In this document: piece after piece, positions 7,758 through 16,439 of the stretch | Layout of the letters: every line of letters starts with the position of its first letter | Position numbering within the stretch: the first letter of the stretch is position 1 | Source: Bacteroidales bacterium UBA4345 | Lineage (GTDB): Bacteria > Bacteroidota > Bacteroidia > Bacteroidales > Paludibacteraceae | DNA: 31,293 bases | Reading direction: 5' to 3' | Assembly: GCA_002396385.1 (NCBI GenBank) | Contig: DGTD01000106.1 | Span: forward strand, 1-31,293 | Translations under genes and position numbers: made by a program | The notes under the pieces: generated by a model | What the model was told of the DNA's origin: nothing | Database searches by the model: none | What the model saw: only the letters and a program-made list of their open reading frames with translations

Positions 7758-8810
7758 CTATTGTAGTGTTTTTGCTATCAGTTTTTCAAATCCGTCTGTA
7801 TATACGGTCCCGTATGTGCCGTCTGGCTTGCTGTAGATAAAGTAGCCCTCTAGTTCGGGTGTCGAATCTATCAGTTTTACGGCTTTTTCCAATCCCATCA
7901 CCATACAAGCCGTTGCGTAGGCGTCTGCCTCTATGCAGGTCGGACCGTATATGGTTGCGCTCAGCAGGTTGTGCTGCGCGGGGTAACCCGTCTTGGGGTC
8001 GATGGTGTGGGCATATTTCTTGCCGTCTTTGTAGTAGAACCGGCGGTAGTTGCCCGATGTGGCTATGCCTCCGTGGTCAAGCTCTATAATCGTTTGCAGT
8101 TCCTCTTGCCGGTTCAGACTGTCGTCTACCGGTTTGGTAATGCCCAGCCGCCACTTCTTCCCTTTGTCATTACAGCCTTTTACCACACACTCGCCGCCTA
8201 TCTCTACCATATAGTTCTTTACTCCGTGCTTCTCCAACAGTTGTGCGACTAGGTCGCTCGAGTAGCCTTTGGCTATGGCCGATGCGTCGAGCATGACGCT
8301 TGTGTCGCTCTTGACGATGTGGTTTTCCACAAGGCTTATTTTCTGGTAGCCGGTGTGCTTTAAAAGTTCCTTTATGGTGCTGTCGTTTACTGCCTCATTG
8401 TGCTTGAAGCCGAACCCCCAGGCGTTTACCAGCGGGGCCACTGTCATGTCGAAGGCGCCTTCTGTCTTTTCCGATACCTTTACAGCTGTGTTGAATACCG
8501 TGTTGAAGTAATAGTCGGTTTTTACCGCTGTGTCGTTCCGGTTTATCCGGCTGATGATGGAACTGTCGTTGAAGGCCGACACCGAAAGGTCGAAGCGCTT
8601 GAACTCCTCTTCGTATTGGTCTTGGAGCGATTTGCTGTCGGCCGATTCGTACACAATGTGGTAGGTGGTGCCGTGCACTTGGCCGTCCTCCCGAAGGTAG
8701 GCCGCCTGGATGCTTTTGTCTGACGCTGTTGATGGTGAGGTGCGGTGGTACCAGCCTATGCCTCCCATAATCAGCAGCAACGCAGTGCCGGCTATTTGCC
8801 TTTTGTTCAT
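7758..8810 (-). CDS. apbE: FAD:protein FMN transferase (ApbE)
   Basis: A 350-residue enzyme that attaches FMN covalently to a Ser/Thr of target flavoproteins such as Rnf or Nqr subunits, acting outside the cytoplasmic membrane with Mg2+. The N-terminus (MNKRQIAGTALLLIMGGIGW) is a signal or anchor segment. Family blocks in order are VHGTTYHIVY, FDMTVAPLVNAWGFGF, DASAIAKGYSSDLVA, VEIGGECVVKG, GIATSGNYRRFY, HTIDPKTGYP and DAYATACMVMGL; the last two hold FAD- and metal-binding residues. The length is usual for the family. A TATATTTG promoter box lies 20 bases upstream. It is divergent from trmD. Confidence 0.95.
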   Translation of the reverse strand: MNKRQIAGTALLLIMGGIGWYHRTSPSTASDKSIQAAYLREDGQVHGTTYHIVYESADSKSLQDQYEEEFKRFDLSVSAFNDSSIISRINRNDTAVKTDYYFNTVFNTAVKVSEKTEGAFDMTVAPLVNAWGFGFKHNEAVNDSTIKELLKHTGYQKISLVENHIVKSDTSVMLDASAIAKGYSSDLVAQLLEKHGVKNYMVEIGGECVVKGCNDKGKKWRLGITKPVDDSLNRQEELQTIIELDHGGIATSGNYRRFYYKDGKKYAHTIDPKTGYPAQHNLLSATIYGPTCIEADAYATACMVMGLEKAVKLIDSTPELEGYFIYSKPDGTYGTVYTDGFEKLIAKTLQ

Positions 8811-8829
8811 CTGATAGTCTTTTTATACG

Positions 8830-8837
8830 CAAATATA
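8830..8837 (-). promoter_or_regulatory. -7 box for apbE
   Basis: The minus strand reads TATATTTG, a full match to TAnnTTTG, ending 19 bases before the apbE start. No clear -33 TTTG is seen. Confidence 0.5.
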
Positions 8838-8914
8838 GATATTTCCTTACTTTTTGGTGAACTTTTCTTCTTACGATTGTCAACTTATTTTTTCTCTTCT
8901 TGGATGTTATTGGT

Positions 8915-8922
8915 TATTTTTG
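8915..8922 (+). promoter_or_regulatory. -7 box for trmD
   Basis: TATTTTTG matches TAnnTTTG and lies 19 bases before the trmD ATG. A near -33 (TTTC, 8891-8894) is spaced 20 bases upstream. Confidence 0.55.
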
Positions 8923-8941
8923 TACTTAAAAACAAAAAACT

Positions 8942-9619
8942 ATGCGCTTCGATATTCTTTCGGCTGTTCCCGAACTTTTAGAAAGTCCGCTCAGCCATTC
9001 TATCATAAAGAGGGCTGTCAATAAAGGCTTGGCCGAAATCCATATCCACAATATCCGCGACTATACGCTGGACAAGCATAAGAAAATCGACGATTATGCC
9101 TTTGGCTTCAGTGCGGGTATGGTGATGCAGATCGAACCCATCGACCGGCTTATTTCCCACCTGAAAAGTGAACGCGACTACGACGAGGTTATCTACACCT
9201 CGCCCGACGGTGAGGTCTTCGACCAGCCTATGGCAAATTCTATGTCGCTCCTCAATAATGTCATCATTCTTTGCGGACATTACAAGGGCATTGACCACCG
9301 CATCCGCGAGCACCTTATTACAAAGGAGGTCTCGGTGGGCGATTTTGTGCTGACTGGCGGCGAACTGGCGGCCTGCATTATGGCCGATGCCGTTATACGC
9401 CTTATTCCTGGCGCTATGAGCGATGTTGAGTCGGCCCTTTCCGACAGTTTCCAAGACAATCTGCTGGCTCCGCCTGTCTATTCGCGCCCTGCTGAATACA
9501 AAGGCTGGCGTGTGCCCGACATCTTGCTCTCTGGTAACGAGGCCAAGGTTAAGGAGTGGGAGTACGAGCAGGCGCTGGAAAGGACCAAACGTTTGCGGCC
9601 TGACTTACTAAAAAAATAA
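8942..9619 (+). CDS. trmD: tRNA (guanine37-N1)-methyltransferase TrmD
   Basis: A 225-residue SPOUT-fold enzyme that methylates N1 of G37 next to the anticodon using S-adenosylmethionine, preventing frameshifting. Family blocks: [13 protein letters not shown] start, [35 protein letters not shown] with the loop that forms the trefoil knot, and [20 protein letters not shown], the SAM-binding knot. [25 protein letters not shown] gives the C-terminal tRNA-binding region. The usual GG before AGM is replaced by FS, a conservative variation. The mechanosensitive channel gene follows after 11 bases, so they share a transcript. Confidence 0.97.
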   Translation: MRFDILSAVPELLESPLSHSIIKRAVNKGLAEIHIHNIRDYTLDKHKKIDDYAFGFSAGMVMQIEPIDRLISHLKSERDYDEVIYTSPDGEVFDQPMANSMSLLNNVIILCGHYKGIDHRIREHLITKEVSVGDFVLTGGELAACIMADAVIRLIPGAMSDVESALSDSFQDNLLAPPVYSRPAEYKGWRVPDILLSGNEAKVKEWEYEQALERTKRLRPDLLKK

Positions 9620-9630
9620 TCTGACGTGCT

Positions 9631-10830
9631 ATGAATTTCGAAATTTCGTTGGTTGAGAATGTGGCCGGATTCTTGCAAAACTCGGTCGGTCTATCGGCTT
9701 GGTGGGCGGGTTTCCTCGACAGCATTCTTGTGGTTGCTGTCCTTTTCCTTATTGCCACGGTTCTCGACTATGCCGTTAAAAAATGGATTGTTCCCCTTTT
9801 GCATTTCTTGGTTAACAAAACCGAAAACAAGTGGGACGATATGCTGTTCGACGGACATGTGGTGAAATACTTGTCGCACATCGTTCCTGTCTATTTTGTC
9901 TACCGCACGTTGCCCCTCGCCTTTATCGGTGAGTCGTTGTGGTTGCACTGGCTGCAGAAAATTTTCCTCATGGTGCTCATTTCCCTTGTCATCTGTTTGG
10001 TCAATGCGGCGCTCAATGTGGTCGAAAATATCATCGAGGGCAGAAGTACTTCTAAGGAACGCCCCTACCAGCTCATTTTCCAGGTTTTCAAGGTTATTGT
10101 CTTCATCATCGGACTCATCTGCATCATCAGTGTCTTGGTCAACAGGTCGCCTGCGGTCTTGCTGACCGGTTTGGGTGCCTCGGCTGCTATCGTTTCTCTG
10201 GTGTTTAAAGATACGATTGTCGGCTTTGTCTCGGGGGTCCAGCTCTCGGCGAACGGCATGATTCAAAAGGGCGATTGGATTTCCATGCCCAGTATGAATG
10301 TCGACGGACACGTTCTCGAAATTACGCTGCACACGGTTAAGGTATTGAATTTCGACAAGTCCATTGTCACTATTCCGCCCAACACGCTTCTCAACAGCAC
10401 CTTCCTCAACTGGCGCAAAATGCAGAAATCGGGACACCGCCGCATTTGCTGGACGGTCAAAATAGACGTTAAGTCTATCCATGTTTGCTCGTCCGACGAA
10501 CTGAAAAAGATTGCCGCATTGCCCGATATGGCCGAGGTGGTGGCTGCTGCAAAGAAGAACGGGGGGAAGATGCCCGACGGGGGCGTTATGTCTAACCTGG
10601 CACTCTTCCGCGAGTTTATGCTCCGCTACATTCAGCATCATCCCTATTTCACTTCGCACGAGAACTTTATGGTGCGGCAAATGCCTCCTACCGAGTTCGG
10701 TCTGCCTGTGCAGATCTATTTCTTCGTTAAAGAGGTGCGTTGGGAACCTTTCGAAAATATACAGTCGGGCGTGGCCGACCATGTTTATGCCTCGTTGCCT
10801 GTTTTCGGACTGGTCGCCTTCCAAAGGTAG
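9631..10830 (+). CDS. MscS-family mechanosensitive channel
   Basis: A 399-residue inner-membrane protein with about five hydrophobic segments, the last being the pore-lining helix region ALLTGLGA-like (VLLTGLGASAAIVSLVFKD, about residues 177-195), followed by the beta domain signature GFVSGVQLSANGMIQKGDWI and the conserved IPPNTLLNSTFLNW block. The long insert after the beta domain and the overall size resemble the YbdG/MscM-like branch rather than minimal MscS. It releases solutes during hypo-osmotic shock. It is downstream of trmD by 11 bases and has no terminator of obvious strength after it. Confidence 0.92.
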   Translation: MNFEISLVENVAGFLQNSVGLSAWWAGFLDSILVVAVLFLIATVLDYAVKKWIVPLLHFLVNKTENKWDDMLFDGHVVKYLSHIVPVYFVYRTLPLAFIGESLWLHWLQKIFLMVLISLVICLVNAALNVVENIIEGRSTSKERPYQLIFQVFKVIVFIIGLICIISVLVNRSPAVLLTGLGASAAIVSLVFKDTIVGFVSGVQLSANGMIQKGDWISMPSMNVDGHVLEITLHTVKVLNFDKSIVTIPPNTLLNSTFLNWRKMQKSGHRRICWTVKIDVKSIHVCSSDELKKIAALPDMAEVVAAAKKNGGKMPDGGVMSNLALFREFMLRYIQHHPYFTSHENFMVRQMPPTEFGLPVQIYFFVKEVRWEPFENIQSGVADHVYASLPVFGLVAFQR

Positions 10831-10930
10831 TGGCTGGCGCTGGTTGAACTGCTTATAGGCATGCGTGCCCTTTTTATTATGGAAGACAGCAGATTTCCGC
10901 TTTCTGCTTGCATAACTTTCACCTCTTTAT

Positions 10931-10938
10931 TATTTTTG
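10931..10938 (+). promoter_or_regulatory. -7 box for the 10965 barrel gene
   Basis: TATTTTTG, with CTTG (10907-10910) 20 bases upstream as a 3-of-4 -33 match. It places the transcript start between the upstream in-frame ATG at 10908 and the real start at 10965. Confidence 0.6.
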
Positions 10939-10964
10939 CTAATCAAAGTCTTAATTTATTCATA

Positions 10965-11642
10965 ATGAAAAAGTTTTTATTGGCTCTGGCCATAACTCTT
11001 GGTTTTTCTTCTGCTCATGCGCAGGACGATTTCATGTGGGGTCTTACCGGAGGCTTGAATGTTTCTGGTTTTAGTGGTGACTATAAAAGCAAAAATGGTT
11101 TCAACCATAGCGCAAAAGCCGGTTTTAATGTCGGTTTGAAAGCTGAGTATACGGTTGCTGACCCTTTCTTTGTGGAAGGTTCTGTCGTTCTCTCGGGAAA
11201 GGGCTTCAAACTCAATTATTCGGATGAAGTGCTCAACAACGAGGATCTTAAAAACGTGTTCGCTAAGGAACAAATCAGTCTCGATGAAGAGAACAAGGTC
11301 GATTTGTGGTATCTGCACATACCTATCAATTTCGGTTACAAGTTCTCTATTAACGATTTCCTGGCCGTGGCTCCCAAGGTGGGTGTTTATGTCGACCTGG
11401 GCTTGTGGGGTAGCGACTCTTACGAGAATAATCCGTTTACGGTATACGACAGCTGGAAAAAGAATCCTTATTTCGAAAACAACAACTTCAACCGTTTCGA
11501 TTTCGGATTTGGCTTCGGTCTCAATTTCTGGGCGGCCAACCATTTCGAAGTCAGCACGGGCTACGAGTTGGGTATGGTTAAGGCTTACAAGGCCGACTCT
11601 AAACCTCGCAACTGGTATCTGAACCTTGCTTTCCTCTTCTAA
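10965..11642 (+). CDS. Outer-membrane beta-barrel protein (porin-like)
   Basis: I choose the ATG at 10965, not the in-frame one at 10908. The downstream one opens with a signal peptide (MKKFLLALAITLGFSSAHAQ, cut after AHA or AQ) and lies 26 bases after a promoter box, whereas 10908 lies upstream of that box. The 225-residue product has alternating beta strands with aromatic ends, GWK/GYKF-type strands and a terminal aromatic residue (NLAFLF), typical of 8-stranded barrels in Bacteroidetes (OmpA-like/PorT-like fold). It is a paralog of the 16440 gene; both share FVEG-S, PxNxG-KF, APK-G-x-GLxG and FNRFD-GF. A strong terminator follows. Confidence 0.85.
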   Translation: MKKFLLALAITLGFSSAHAQDDFMWGLTGGLNVSGFSGDYKSKNGFNHSAKAGFNVGLKAEYTVADPFFVEGSVVLSGKGFKLNYSDEVLNNEDLKNVFAKEQISLDEENKVDLWYLHIPINFGYKFSINDFLAVAPKVGVYVDLGLWGSDSYENNPFTVYDSWKKNPYFENNNFNRFDFGFGFGLNFWAANHFEVSTGYELGMVKAYKADSKPRNWYLNLAFLF

Positions 11643-11682
11643 GCCGTTTCTTTTACTGCTATAAGCAGTAACCTGATAATAT

Positions 11683-11718
11683 AAACCCCGAAAGTGTTTT
11701 ACTTTCGGGGTTTTATTT
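11683..11718 (+). terminator. Terminator of the 10965 barrel gene
   Basis: Arms AAACCCCGAAAGT (11683-11695) and ACTTTCGGGGTTT (11701-11713) form a 13-bp perfect stem with a 5-base loop and a T-rich tail. Confidence 0.9.
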
Positions 11719-11772
11719 TATTAGGAAAAGTGCACAACGGTCACCGTTATTTTAGTATTTTAAAGAATCCTG

Positions 11773-12477
11773 TCATTTCCTCTGATAGGTGCATAAATAA
11801 TCCATCATTTGCGAATCTCTTATCCTAAGATATTTTTTCCATTCATCGTAACTATATCCCTGCGATGTATGCTTTATCATCGTTAATGGAATGACGTCAT
11901 TCCCAAATTTGATATTTCCGATTCGAGGTGCACAATTATTAGTTTTCTTAATGTCATCTTTAAATTCCTCTAGTTTTATTTCTTCTCCATTTATCCTATG
12001 GGAACAACAATCGTTGCGTACACCGACGATTAGTATTGATGTCGGATGCAATACTTTTATCACACCTGCCAAACATTCCCATCCTTTTCCTTTGTCTTCA
12101 TCTGATGGTATTTCATCTGCTTTCTTCATTGGTTCTTGGATGAAATTGTAGAATGCCACCTTTGACCAAAAGTCTTTTACATTATCAGGAGATACATCTA
12201 TAAAAGTTTTTAGTAATCCTTCAAACATATTCCAAGTGTTCTCCCCTTCGCATTTATTAGCGATAACCGTATTAATTACATCTCGTGTAGAATCCTTGTC
12301 TTTTAAATACTCAAGTGCATCGTCATCTGTCGCGTAATGGCTATCTCCTAAAATCAGAGGTCGGCAAGAACTTTTGGCAAAATTACAGCCTACCCAAGGG
12401 TATCTTTCTAGTAAGGTGTTTTTATCAAACTCCTTATCATATTGTCTATCACATAGATTAAAAAAACTCTTTTCCAT
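11773..12477 (-). CDS. AT-rich orphan, possibly uracil-DNA-glycosylase-fold
   Basis: I start at the internal ATG at 12477 (MEKSFFNLCDRQY), not 12510, because a TATTTTTG promoter box sits at 12515-12508 and would leave no leader for the longer form. The 234-residue product has the order CRPLILGDSHYA (about 39-50), FWSKVAFYNFIQEP (about 109-122) and LHPTSILIVGVRND (about 148-161). This order (glycine-rich Gly-Asp/Glu-Ser-His after strand 1, a W/F-x-V-x-F-x-N segment, then a P-x-x-hydrophobic-VG strand) resembles divergent uracil-DNA-glycosylase superfamily proteins, but I cannot confirm catalytic residues. It is clearly more AT-rich than its neighbours, which suggests horizontal transfer. It stands alone. 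Confidence 0.6.
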   Translation of the reverse strand: MEKSFFNLCDRQYDKEFDKNTLLERYPWVGCNFAKSSCRPLILGDSHYATDDDALEYLKDKDSTRDVINTVIANKCEGENTWNMFEGLLKTFIDVSPDNVKDFWSKVAFYNFIQEPMKKADEIPSDEDKGKGWECLAGVIKVLHPTSILIVGVRNDCCSHRINGEEIKLEEFKDDIKKTNNCAPRIGNIKFGNDVIPLTMIKHTSQGYSYDEWKKYLRIRDSQMMDYLCTYQRK

Positions 12478-12507
12478 ATTTAATCGTTTTATATTATGTT
12501 CTTTATG

Positions 12508-12515
12508 CAAAAATA
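12508..12515 (-). promoter_or_regulatory. -7 box that decides the start of the 11773 gene
   Basis: The minus strand reads TATTTTTG, with transcription expected to begin a few bases before 12500. This favours translation from 12477. Confidence 0.5.
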
Positions 12516-12530
12516 TGAATTTTTCAAATA

Positions 12531-12570
12531 AAATAACAGAAAAGACGGCCGTTTCAGGCCGTCTTTTCTG
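12531..12570 (-). terminator. Terminator of the C25 peptidase gene
   Basis: Arms 12537-12550 and 12557-12570 (CAGAAAAGACGGCC and its complement) form a 14-bp perfect stem with a 6-base loop. On the minus strand TTATTTTATTT follows, so it serves the gene ending at 12598. Confidence 0.85.
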
Positions 12571-12597
12571 TTATAGGAAGGGGTTAATTTCCCTTGT

Positions 12598-15279
12598 TTA
12601 CTTCAGTACAACTTTGCTGGTGTAGACGTGTTCATCTCCTTCAATTTTTACGGTGTAGATGCCTTTTGGCAACCCGCCAAGGTCTATCTCTACATTGCCG
12701 CTTGCGTTCTTCTGTTGTCTGACCTTGTTGCCCAACAGGTCTCTGATGGTGATGGTCGACTGGGCTTCTTCGCACTGAACGGTGATTCTTCCCGTTGTCG
12801 GATTCGGATACACCAGTTGGTTCTTGCCGGTGGTTGGTTGCGCTTCTTCCTCTTCCGGCCCCGTGTAGATGTATGTTGTCGCTTTCGGGTTTACCGTATT
12901 GGCCGCCGGCGTGCCGTTATAGTTGCAGCGGCCTCCCTTCGCATTCGCTACAAAGTGCGAGTTGTTGGCCTTTACCGAGAATCCTGGTTTCAGACGGACC
13001 GACTTGTTCGCCTTGAAGGTGACGTCGGCGTTGTTGAACCGTACTGCGCCAGTGGCTTTTAGCGAATCCACATTCTTCCCCGCAACAATCTCGTAGCCTG
13101 TTATCTCGTTTTCACCTTTCAGGGTGTCGTTCTGGATGTACTTCTCACTTGTGATGATGTAAGGTACGAAGTGGTCTTTCTGAATGGTGATGTTGTACGG
13201 ATAGTCAACGCCGTAGAAGTAGCCTTTTTTGCCTTTCACTGCCATCATTTTGGAATAATCGGCCGGATTTTCAGCACTGGTCAGCACAATCTTGCTTTCT
13301 TCGTCCTCGTTGGTAAATACCATCACAATGTTGCCCTCTTTCCTGATGGTTGGTGAGAAGCACGATGGCTCTTGGGTGTATAGCCGCATGGTTGGGTCAC
13401 CAAAATAGTGTGAGATGGTGCTTTGGTGCAGCCTTTGTGGATACGCTCCGTCTTTAATGTCGTTTTGCATCCATACGTTGTTCAATGCTTTGGCTACGCA
13501 TAGCTCTCCGTCTTCGTAGATGCTCTTTATAAGGTTTTCTGTCGCATCTGCAGCGTAAGGCCACCAGGCTACTGCCGAGTTGGCCGGTATGCCTACAGCA
13601 CCTCCGTGCTCTTTGCGTAGGAAGGCTTCGGCGAAGCACTCTTCGTTGTTGCCGAACGAGCCGGTCAGGCAGGCAAACTGGCCGAATACGAATGTTGGTT
13701 CGGTGCTGGCATTAAGCGCATGTATGTCGTGAGTGTTGAAAAATGGTGCGGCCCAGCAATCTTCTCCGCCATGTCCGCAATACAGCACATAGTTCTTCCC
13801 TTCGTTGATGGACTTCCTTATGTCTAGGCGCACCTTGTTGTTGTCTTTCCAGTTGTCGGGCTTGTTGTAGTATTCTTCCGGAAATGGGGTGCCGTCTCCC
13901 AGGTTGAGTGGTGGGTTCGCCTCGTCGTATTTGCCGATGGTGTAGATACGCTCTGCTTTTGCTGCGCTGTTGTTCTCTACCATGTTTTTGACGTGTTCCG
14001 ATACCGTAATAAAAAGCCAGTCGTCGTTGCTTGTGATGAGCTTTTTTTTGTCTTCTTCATACTCGTTCTGGAAGTCGGCGCAGTGTAGCGATGCCTGGTA
14101 GTACGACGATGCTGTTGGTGGCGTTTTCTCGTACTTTATAATCTTGCCGATGACCTGTTGGGCTTGTTCCAGATTCCTTACCGATATACGCCCGCTGACG
14201 ATGTCAGGCTCGTATTTCAGAGAGTCTCTTGCTCCCAGCACATATTCGCTGTTGCTGTAATAGTGGTCGGTATAGATGGTGTGCCAGCTGTTTTCGGTAA
14301 TGCTGTCTTTTTCGTCTCGAGCTATGTAGTTTAACTGTACGTATATGGCTGGCACGTCTTCTTGGTCGCCTACTATGGTCAGGAACGATGGCACCTCTTT
14401 CTGGTAGTGCTTTTGCAGACTGTCTAGAAGCTGGTTGGTGGTCCAGTCCTCCCGCTCAAGCAGGGTACACCGGTAGCCTTGCATCGACTTCCATTCCATA
14501 AGTTTTGCCACTGCGGGGTGGTATTGGGTGGTGCTGACTATTACGATGTTTTCCGTATTACCGGCATTGCTGCCGCCCGCTTTCAGCGTTTTCCCGCCTG
14601 CCGTCATCTGGTCAATGGTTTGGGGGTTGCTCACCATCGACTTCACCACCTCCAAATTCTGGGCGTGGGCTGGTGCGGCCGCTGTCCCTTTGTCGTAGGT
14701 TATACGGTAGGTAATGCTGGAGTAGCAGCGCAGTGTCTTGGAGGTGGGGTTGTAGGCTACGGGTTGCAGCTGGATGGTAGCTACCGGTATGTCGCGCAAC
14801 TGGTCCAGCCGGACGAGTGCTGCGCTTTGGCCGGGGTAAAACGCGTTTTGCCGATAGGCTGCGCCTGCCGTGTGCGATAAGCCCTTCTGCCCGGGAATGT
14901 ATCCGCCTGCCGATGGCCTGATGTTGAACGACTGGTAGTCTTTATAGGTTGAAGAAACAACCTTTATTTGTACGTTCTTACCCGACGATAGGGCGAAACG
15001 GTCGGTCAGATAAGGTAGTTCCGGACATCCTTTCTGTGCGGATGTGTGTGTACCCGGAATCTCTATTTTTGTATAGGCTGCTCCGTCTTGCTTGAAGTGG
15101 TCTGTGTAGGCTCCTGCTATGTTGTAGGTGACCTCTATGTAGCCCTTGCCTTCTCTGATGCTTTTCTGGACACCAGACTCTTCCAACGGTACAAGGCCGT
15201 CTTTAAACGACAGGTAGCCGTCGTGGGCTGAGGCGGTGGTTGATAGTAGGAGAAGCAGGCCTAGAATATAATTTCTCAT
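12598..15279 (-). CDS. Gingipain-like C25 cysteine peptidase, T9SS cargo
   Basis: I place the start at 15279 (MRNYILGLLLLLSTTASA, signal peptide cut after residue 18) because a GGAG ribosome-site-like sequence lies about ten bases upstream; the frame also has an ATG at 15318. The 893-residue product has an N-terminal propeptide (about 20-240), then the caspase-fold C25 domain with the catalytic histidine in YCGHGG (H503) and the nucleophile in FACLTGSF (C537), a 34-residue gap like that of gingipains. The C-terminus (about 820-893) is a T9SS type A sorting domain: LVYPNPTTGRITV, then IRDLLGNKV, then GLPKGIYTVKI. The enzyme should be secreted or surface-attached and self-activating. It follows the 15299 gene by 19 bases, so they are co-transcribed. 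Confidence 0.92.
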   Translation of the reverse strand: MRNYILGLLLLLSTTASAHDGYLSFKDGLVPLEESGVQKSIREGKGYIEVTYNIAGAYTDHFKQDGAAYTKIEIPGTHTSAQKGCPELPYLTDRFALSSGKNVQIKVVSSTYKDYQSFNIRPSAGGYIPGQKGLSHTAGAAYRQNAFYPGQSAALVRLDQLRDIPVATIQLQPVAYNPTSKTLRCYSSITYRITYDKGTAAAPAHAQNLEVVKSMVSNPQTIDQMTAGGKTLKAGGSNAGNTENIVIVSTTQYHPAVAKLMEWKSMQGYRCTLLEREDWTTNQLLDSLQKHYQKEVPSFLTIVGDQEDVPAIYVQLNYIARDEKDSITENSWHTIYTDHYYSNSEYVLGARDSLKYEPDIVSGRISVRNLEQAQQVIGKIIKYEKTPPTASSYYQASLHCADFQNEYEEDKKKLITSNDDWLFITVSEHVKNMVENNSAAKAERIYTIGKYDEANPPLNLGDGTPFPEEYYNKPDNWKDNNKVRLDIRKSINEGKNYVLYCGHGGEDCWAAPFFNTHDIHALNASTEPTFVFGQFACLTGSFGNNEECFAEAFLRKEHGGAVGIPANSAVAWWPYAADATENLIKSIYEDGELCVAKALNNVWMQNDIKDGAYPQRLHQSTISHYFGDPTMRLYTQEPSCFSPTIRKEGNIVMVFTNEDEESKIVLTSAENPADYSKMMAVKGKKGYFYGVDYPYNITIQKDHFVPYIITSEKYIQNDTLKGENEITGYEIVAGKNVDSLKATGAVRFNNADVTFKANKSVRLKPGFSVKANNSHFVANAKGGRCNYNGTPAANTVNPKATTYIYTGPEEEEAQPTTGKNQLVYPNPTTGRITVQCEEAQSTITIRDLLGNKVRQQKNASGNVEIDLGGLPKGIYTVKIEGDEHVYTSKVVLK

Positions 15280-15298
15280 ATTTCCAGTCTCCTTTCCT

Positions 15299-16045
15299 TT
15301 ATTTTTCAAGATCCTCAATCCGCTGTTTCAGACGCTGGTTCTCTTTCTCAAGTCTGATCAGGTGCAGGGTCAGCTCCTCTACCTTTTCCAGCAGTTTGTT
15401 GCTCATTTCCGAAAGGCTCATGCCGTTTTCCGACATCTCTTGCGCCGATGGCATGCCGGGCAGGTGTCTGTTGGTCTTTACGTAGTTTTCCACCTCGTTC
15501 AGCGACTTCAAGTTGTAGTCGTCGGCAAAAACGTAGTCGGCTGCGTGGTCCATCTCAACGCTGATGTCCTTTGCCTTTATGTTTTTAGCCATGATGTCGG
15601 TTACCTCTATCTCTTCATAGCAGGTTATCTTGCCTTTCACGTCAAGTCCCTGCGCTATGTTTACATTCCCGTCTTTAAAATTGAAATTCGAGGCTGCGAA
15701 CGAGAGTCCCGTGTTTCCATTCTGACCAACCGATGCGATGATGTTGTTCTGCTTGCTGTTACTACTCTCGTTGTCAATGTATAGTGTCGATCTGTCCGAT
15801 GTCGCAATCTGCAGGTGTTTGCCGCTCACGTCGAAGGCAGAGCTGCCCACAAACTTGGTCGCACCGCTCACGCTCAAACGGTTGCTGCTGTCGGCGGCTG
15901 TACCGATGCCCACATTAACGTTGTGGTTGGCTGAATCGGAAAGTGCGGTCAGCTTGTTGCCGTCTGTGGCGTTCCAGGTCTGTGCGTTTGTGATTTGGGC
16001 TGATATAGCAACTGCTATACCCGCAAAAAGTACTTGTTTCTTCAT
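15299..16045 (-). CDS. Secreted tail-like protein with C-terminal coiled coil
   Basis: A 248-residue protein with signal peptide MKKQVLFAGIAVAISAQITNA. The middle is a repeat-poor beta region (VNVGIGTAADSSNRLSVSG, GLDVKGKITCYEEIEV) like phage-tail or adhesin stalks. The C-terminal third (about 170-248) is the Bacteroidetes-typical block with DYVFADDYNLKSLNEVENYV, NRHLPGMPSAQEM, then a long leucine-heptad coiled coil KLLEKVEELTLHLIRLEKEN. In relatives this block resembles the linker of tail-fibre or S74 chaperone-type proteins, though the self-cleaving S74 catalytic domain is not evident. It is likely trimeric and surface-located. It is the first gene of the operon with the C25 peptidase. Confidence 0.82.
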   Translation of the reverse strand: MKKQVLFAGIAVAISAQITNAQTWNATDGNKLTALSDSANHNVNVGIGTAADSSNRLSVSGATKFVGSSAFDVSGKHLQIATSDRSTLYIDNESSNSKQNNIIASVGQNGNTGLSFAASNFNFKDGNVNIAQGLDVKGKITCYEEIEVTDIMAKNIKAKDISVEMDHAADYVFADDYNLKSLNEVENYVKTNRHLPGMPSAQEMSENGMSLSEMSNKLLEKVEELTLHLIRLEKENQRLKQRIEDLEK

Positions 16046-16267
16046 AAGTTTGTTTTTTTATGTGGAGTCATTAATCTACTGCAGACAGCGTGACTCCGTT
16101 TACGCCATCCACTAAACGTATTAATTGTAAGCTTTGTTTGTGCGCATACCTATTGAAGAAACTTTCTGGAAGCCCTGCCAACTAGATATTCGCCTTGTCT
16201 TGATGAAACTCAACTACATTGTTACTACATACTTTTATATTGGTTGTATTTAACTACATCAACTTTG

Positions 16268-16275
16268 CAAAGTTA
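16268..16275 (-). promoter_or_regulatory. -7 box for the 15299-12598 operon
   Basis: The minus strand reads TAACTTTG. No -33 TTTG lies at the right distance, so support is the -7 match alone. Confidence 0.4.
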
Positions 16276-16378
16276 CAAACTTATACGCTATATTTTTATA
16301 GAATTAATAATAATATTTTAGTGAGACTTTTTCTTTGAGCTAAACGCTATATTTTTAAAGGTATATCAAAAAAATAAT

Positions 16379-16386
16379 TATTTTTG
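16379..16386 (+). promoter_or_regulatory. -7 box for the 16440 barrel gene
   Basis: TATTTTTG matches TAnnTTTG and lies 53 bases before the ATG. No good -33 element is visible. Confidence 0.45.
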
Positions 16387-16439
16387 TTGCATAGTATGGA
16401 CTTCTCCTTATATTCTTTAGAAAACAAATCTTTTTATAT

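Larger units (their letters stand above)
16046..16439. other. 394-base divergent regulatory region
   Basis: No gene is seen. A minus-strand TAACTTTG box (16275-16268) would give the 15299 gene an untranslated leader of about 210 bases. Three copies of ACTACAT (16213-16219, 16224-16230, 16253-16259) sit in that leader. A plus-strand TATTTTTG box (16379-16386) serves the 16440 gene. The rest is AT-rich. Confidence 0.5.

Noticed and set aside
9691..10824. A 377-codon minus-strand frame opposite the MscS gene
   Set aside because: Composition is His/Asp/Arg-rich with no domain; the plus strand holds the channel.
10908..10964. An upstream ATG extending the 10965 barrel gene by 19 codons
   Set aside because: It lies before the promoter box at 10931-10938 and would bury the signal peptide.
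12478..12510. An upstream ATG for the 11773 gene
   Set aside because: The -7 box at 12515-12508 overlaps it, so the transcript would start after it.
15280..15318. An upstream ATG for the C25 peptidase gene
   Set aside because: The shorter form starts directly with a signal peptide and has a GGAG site at the right distance.
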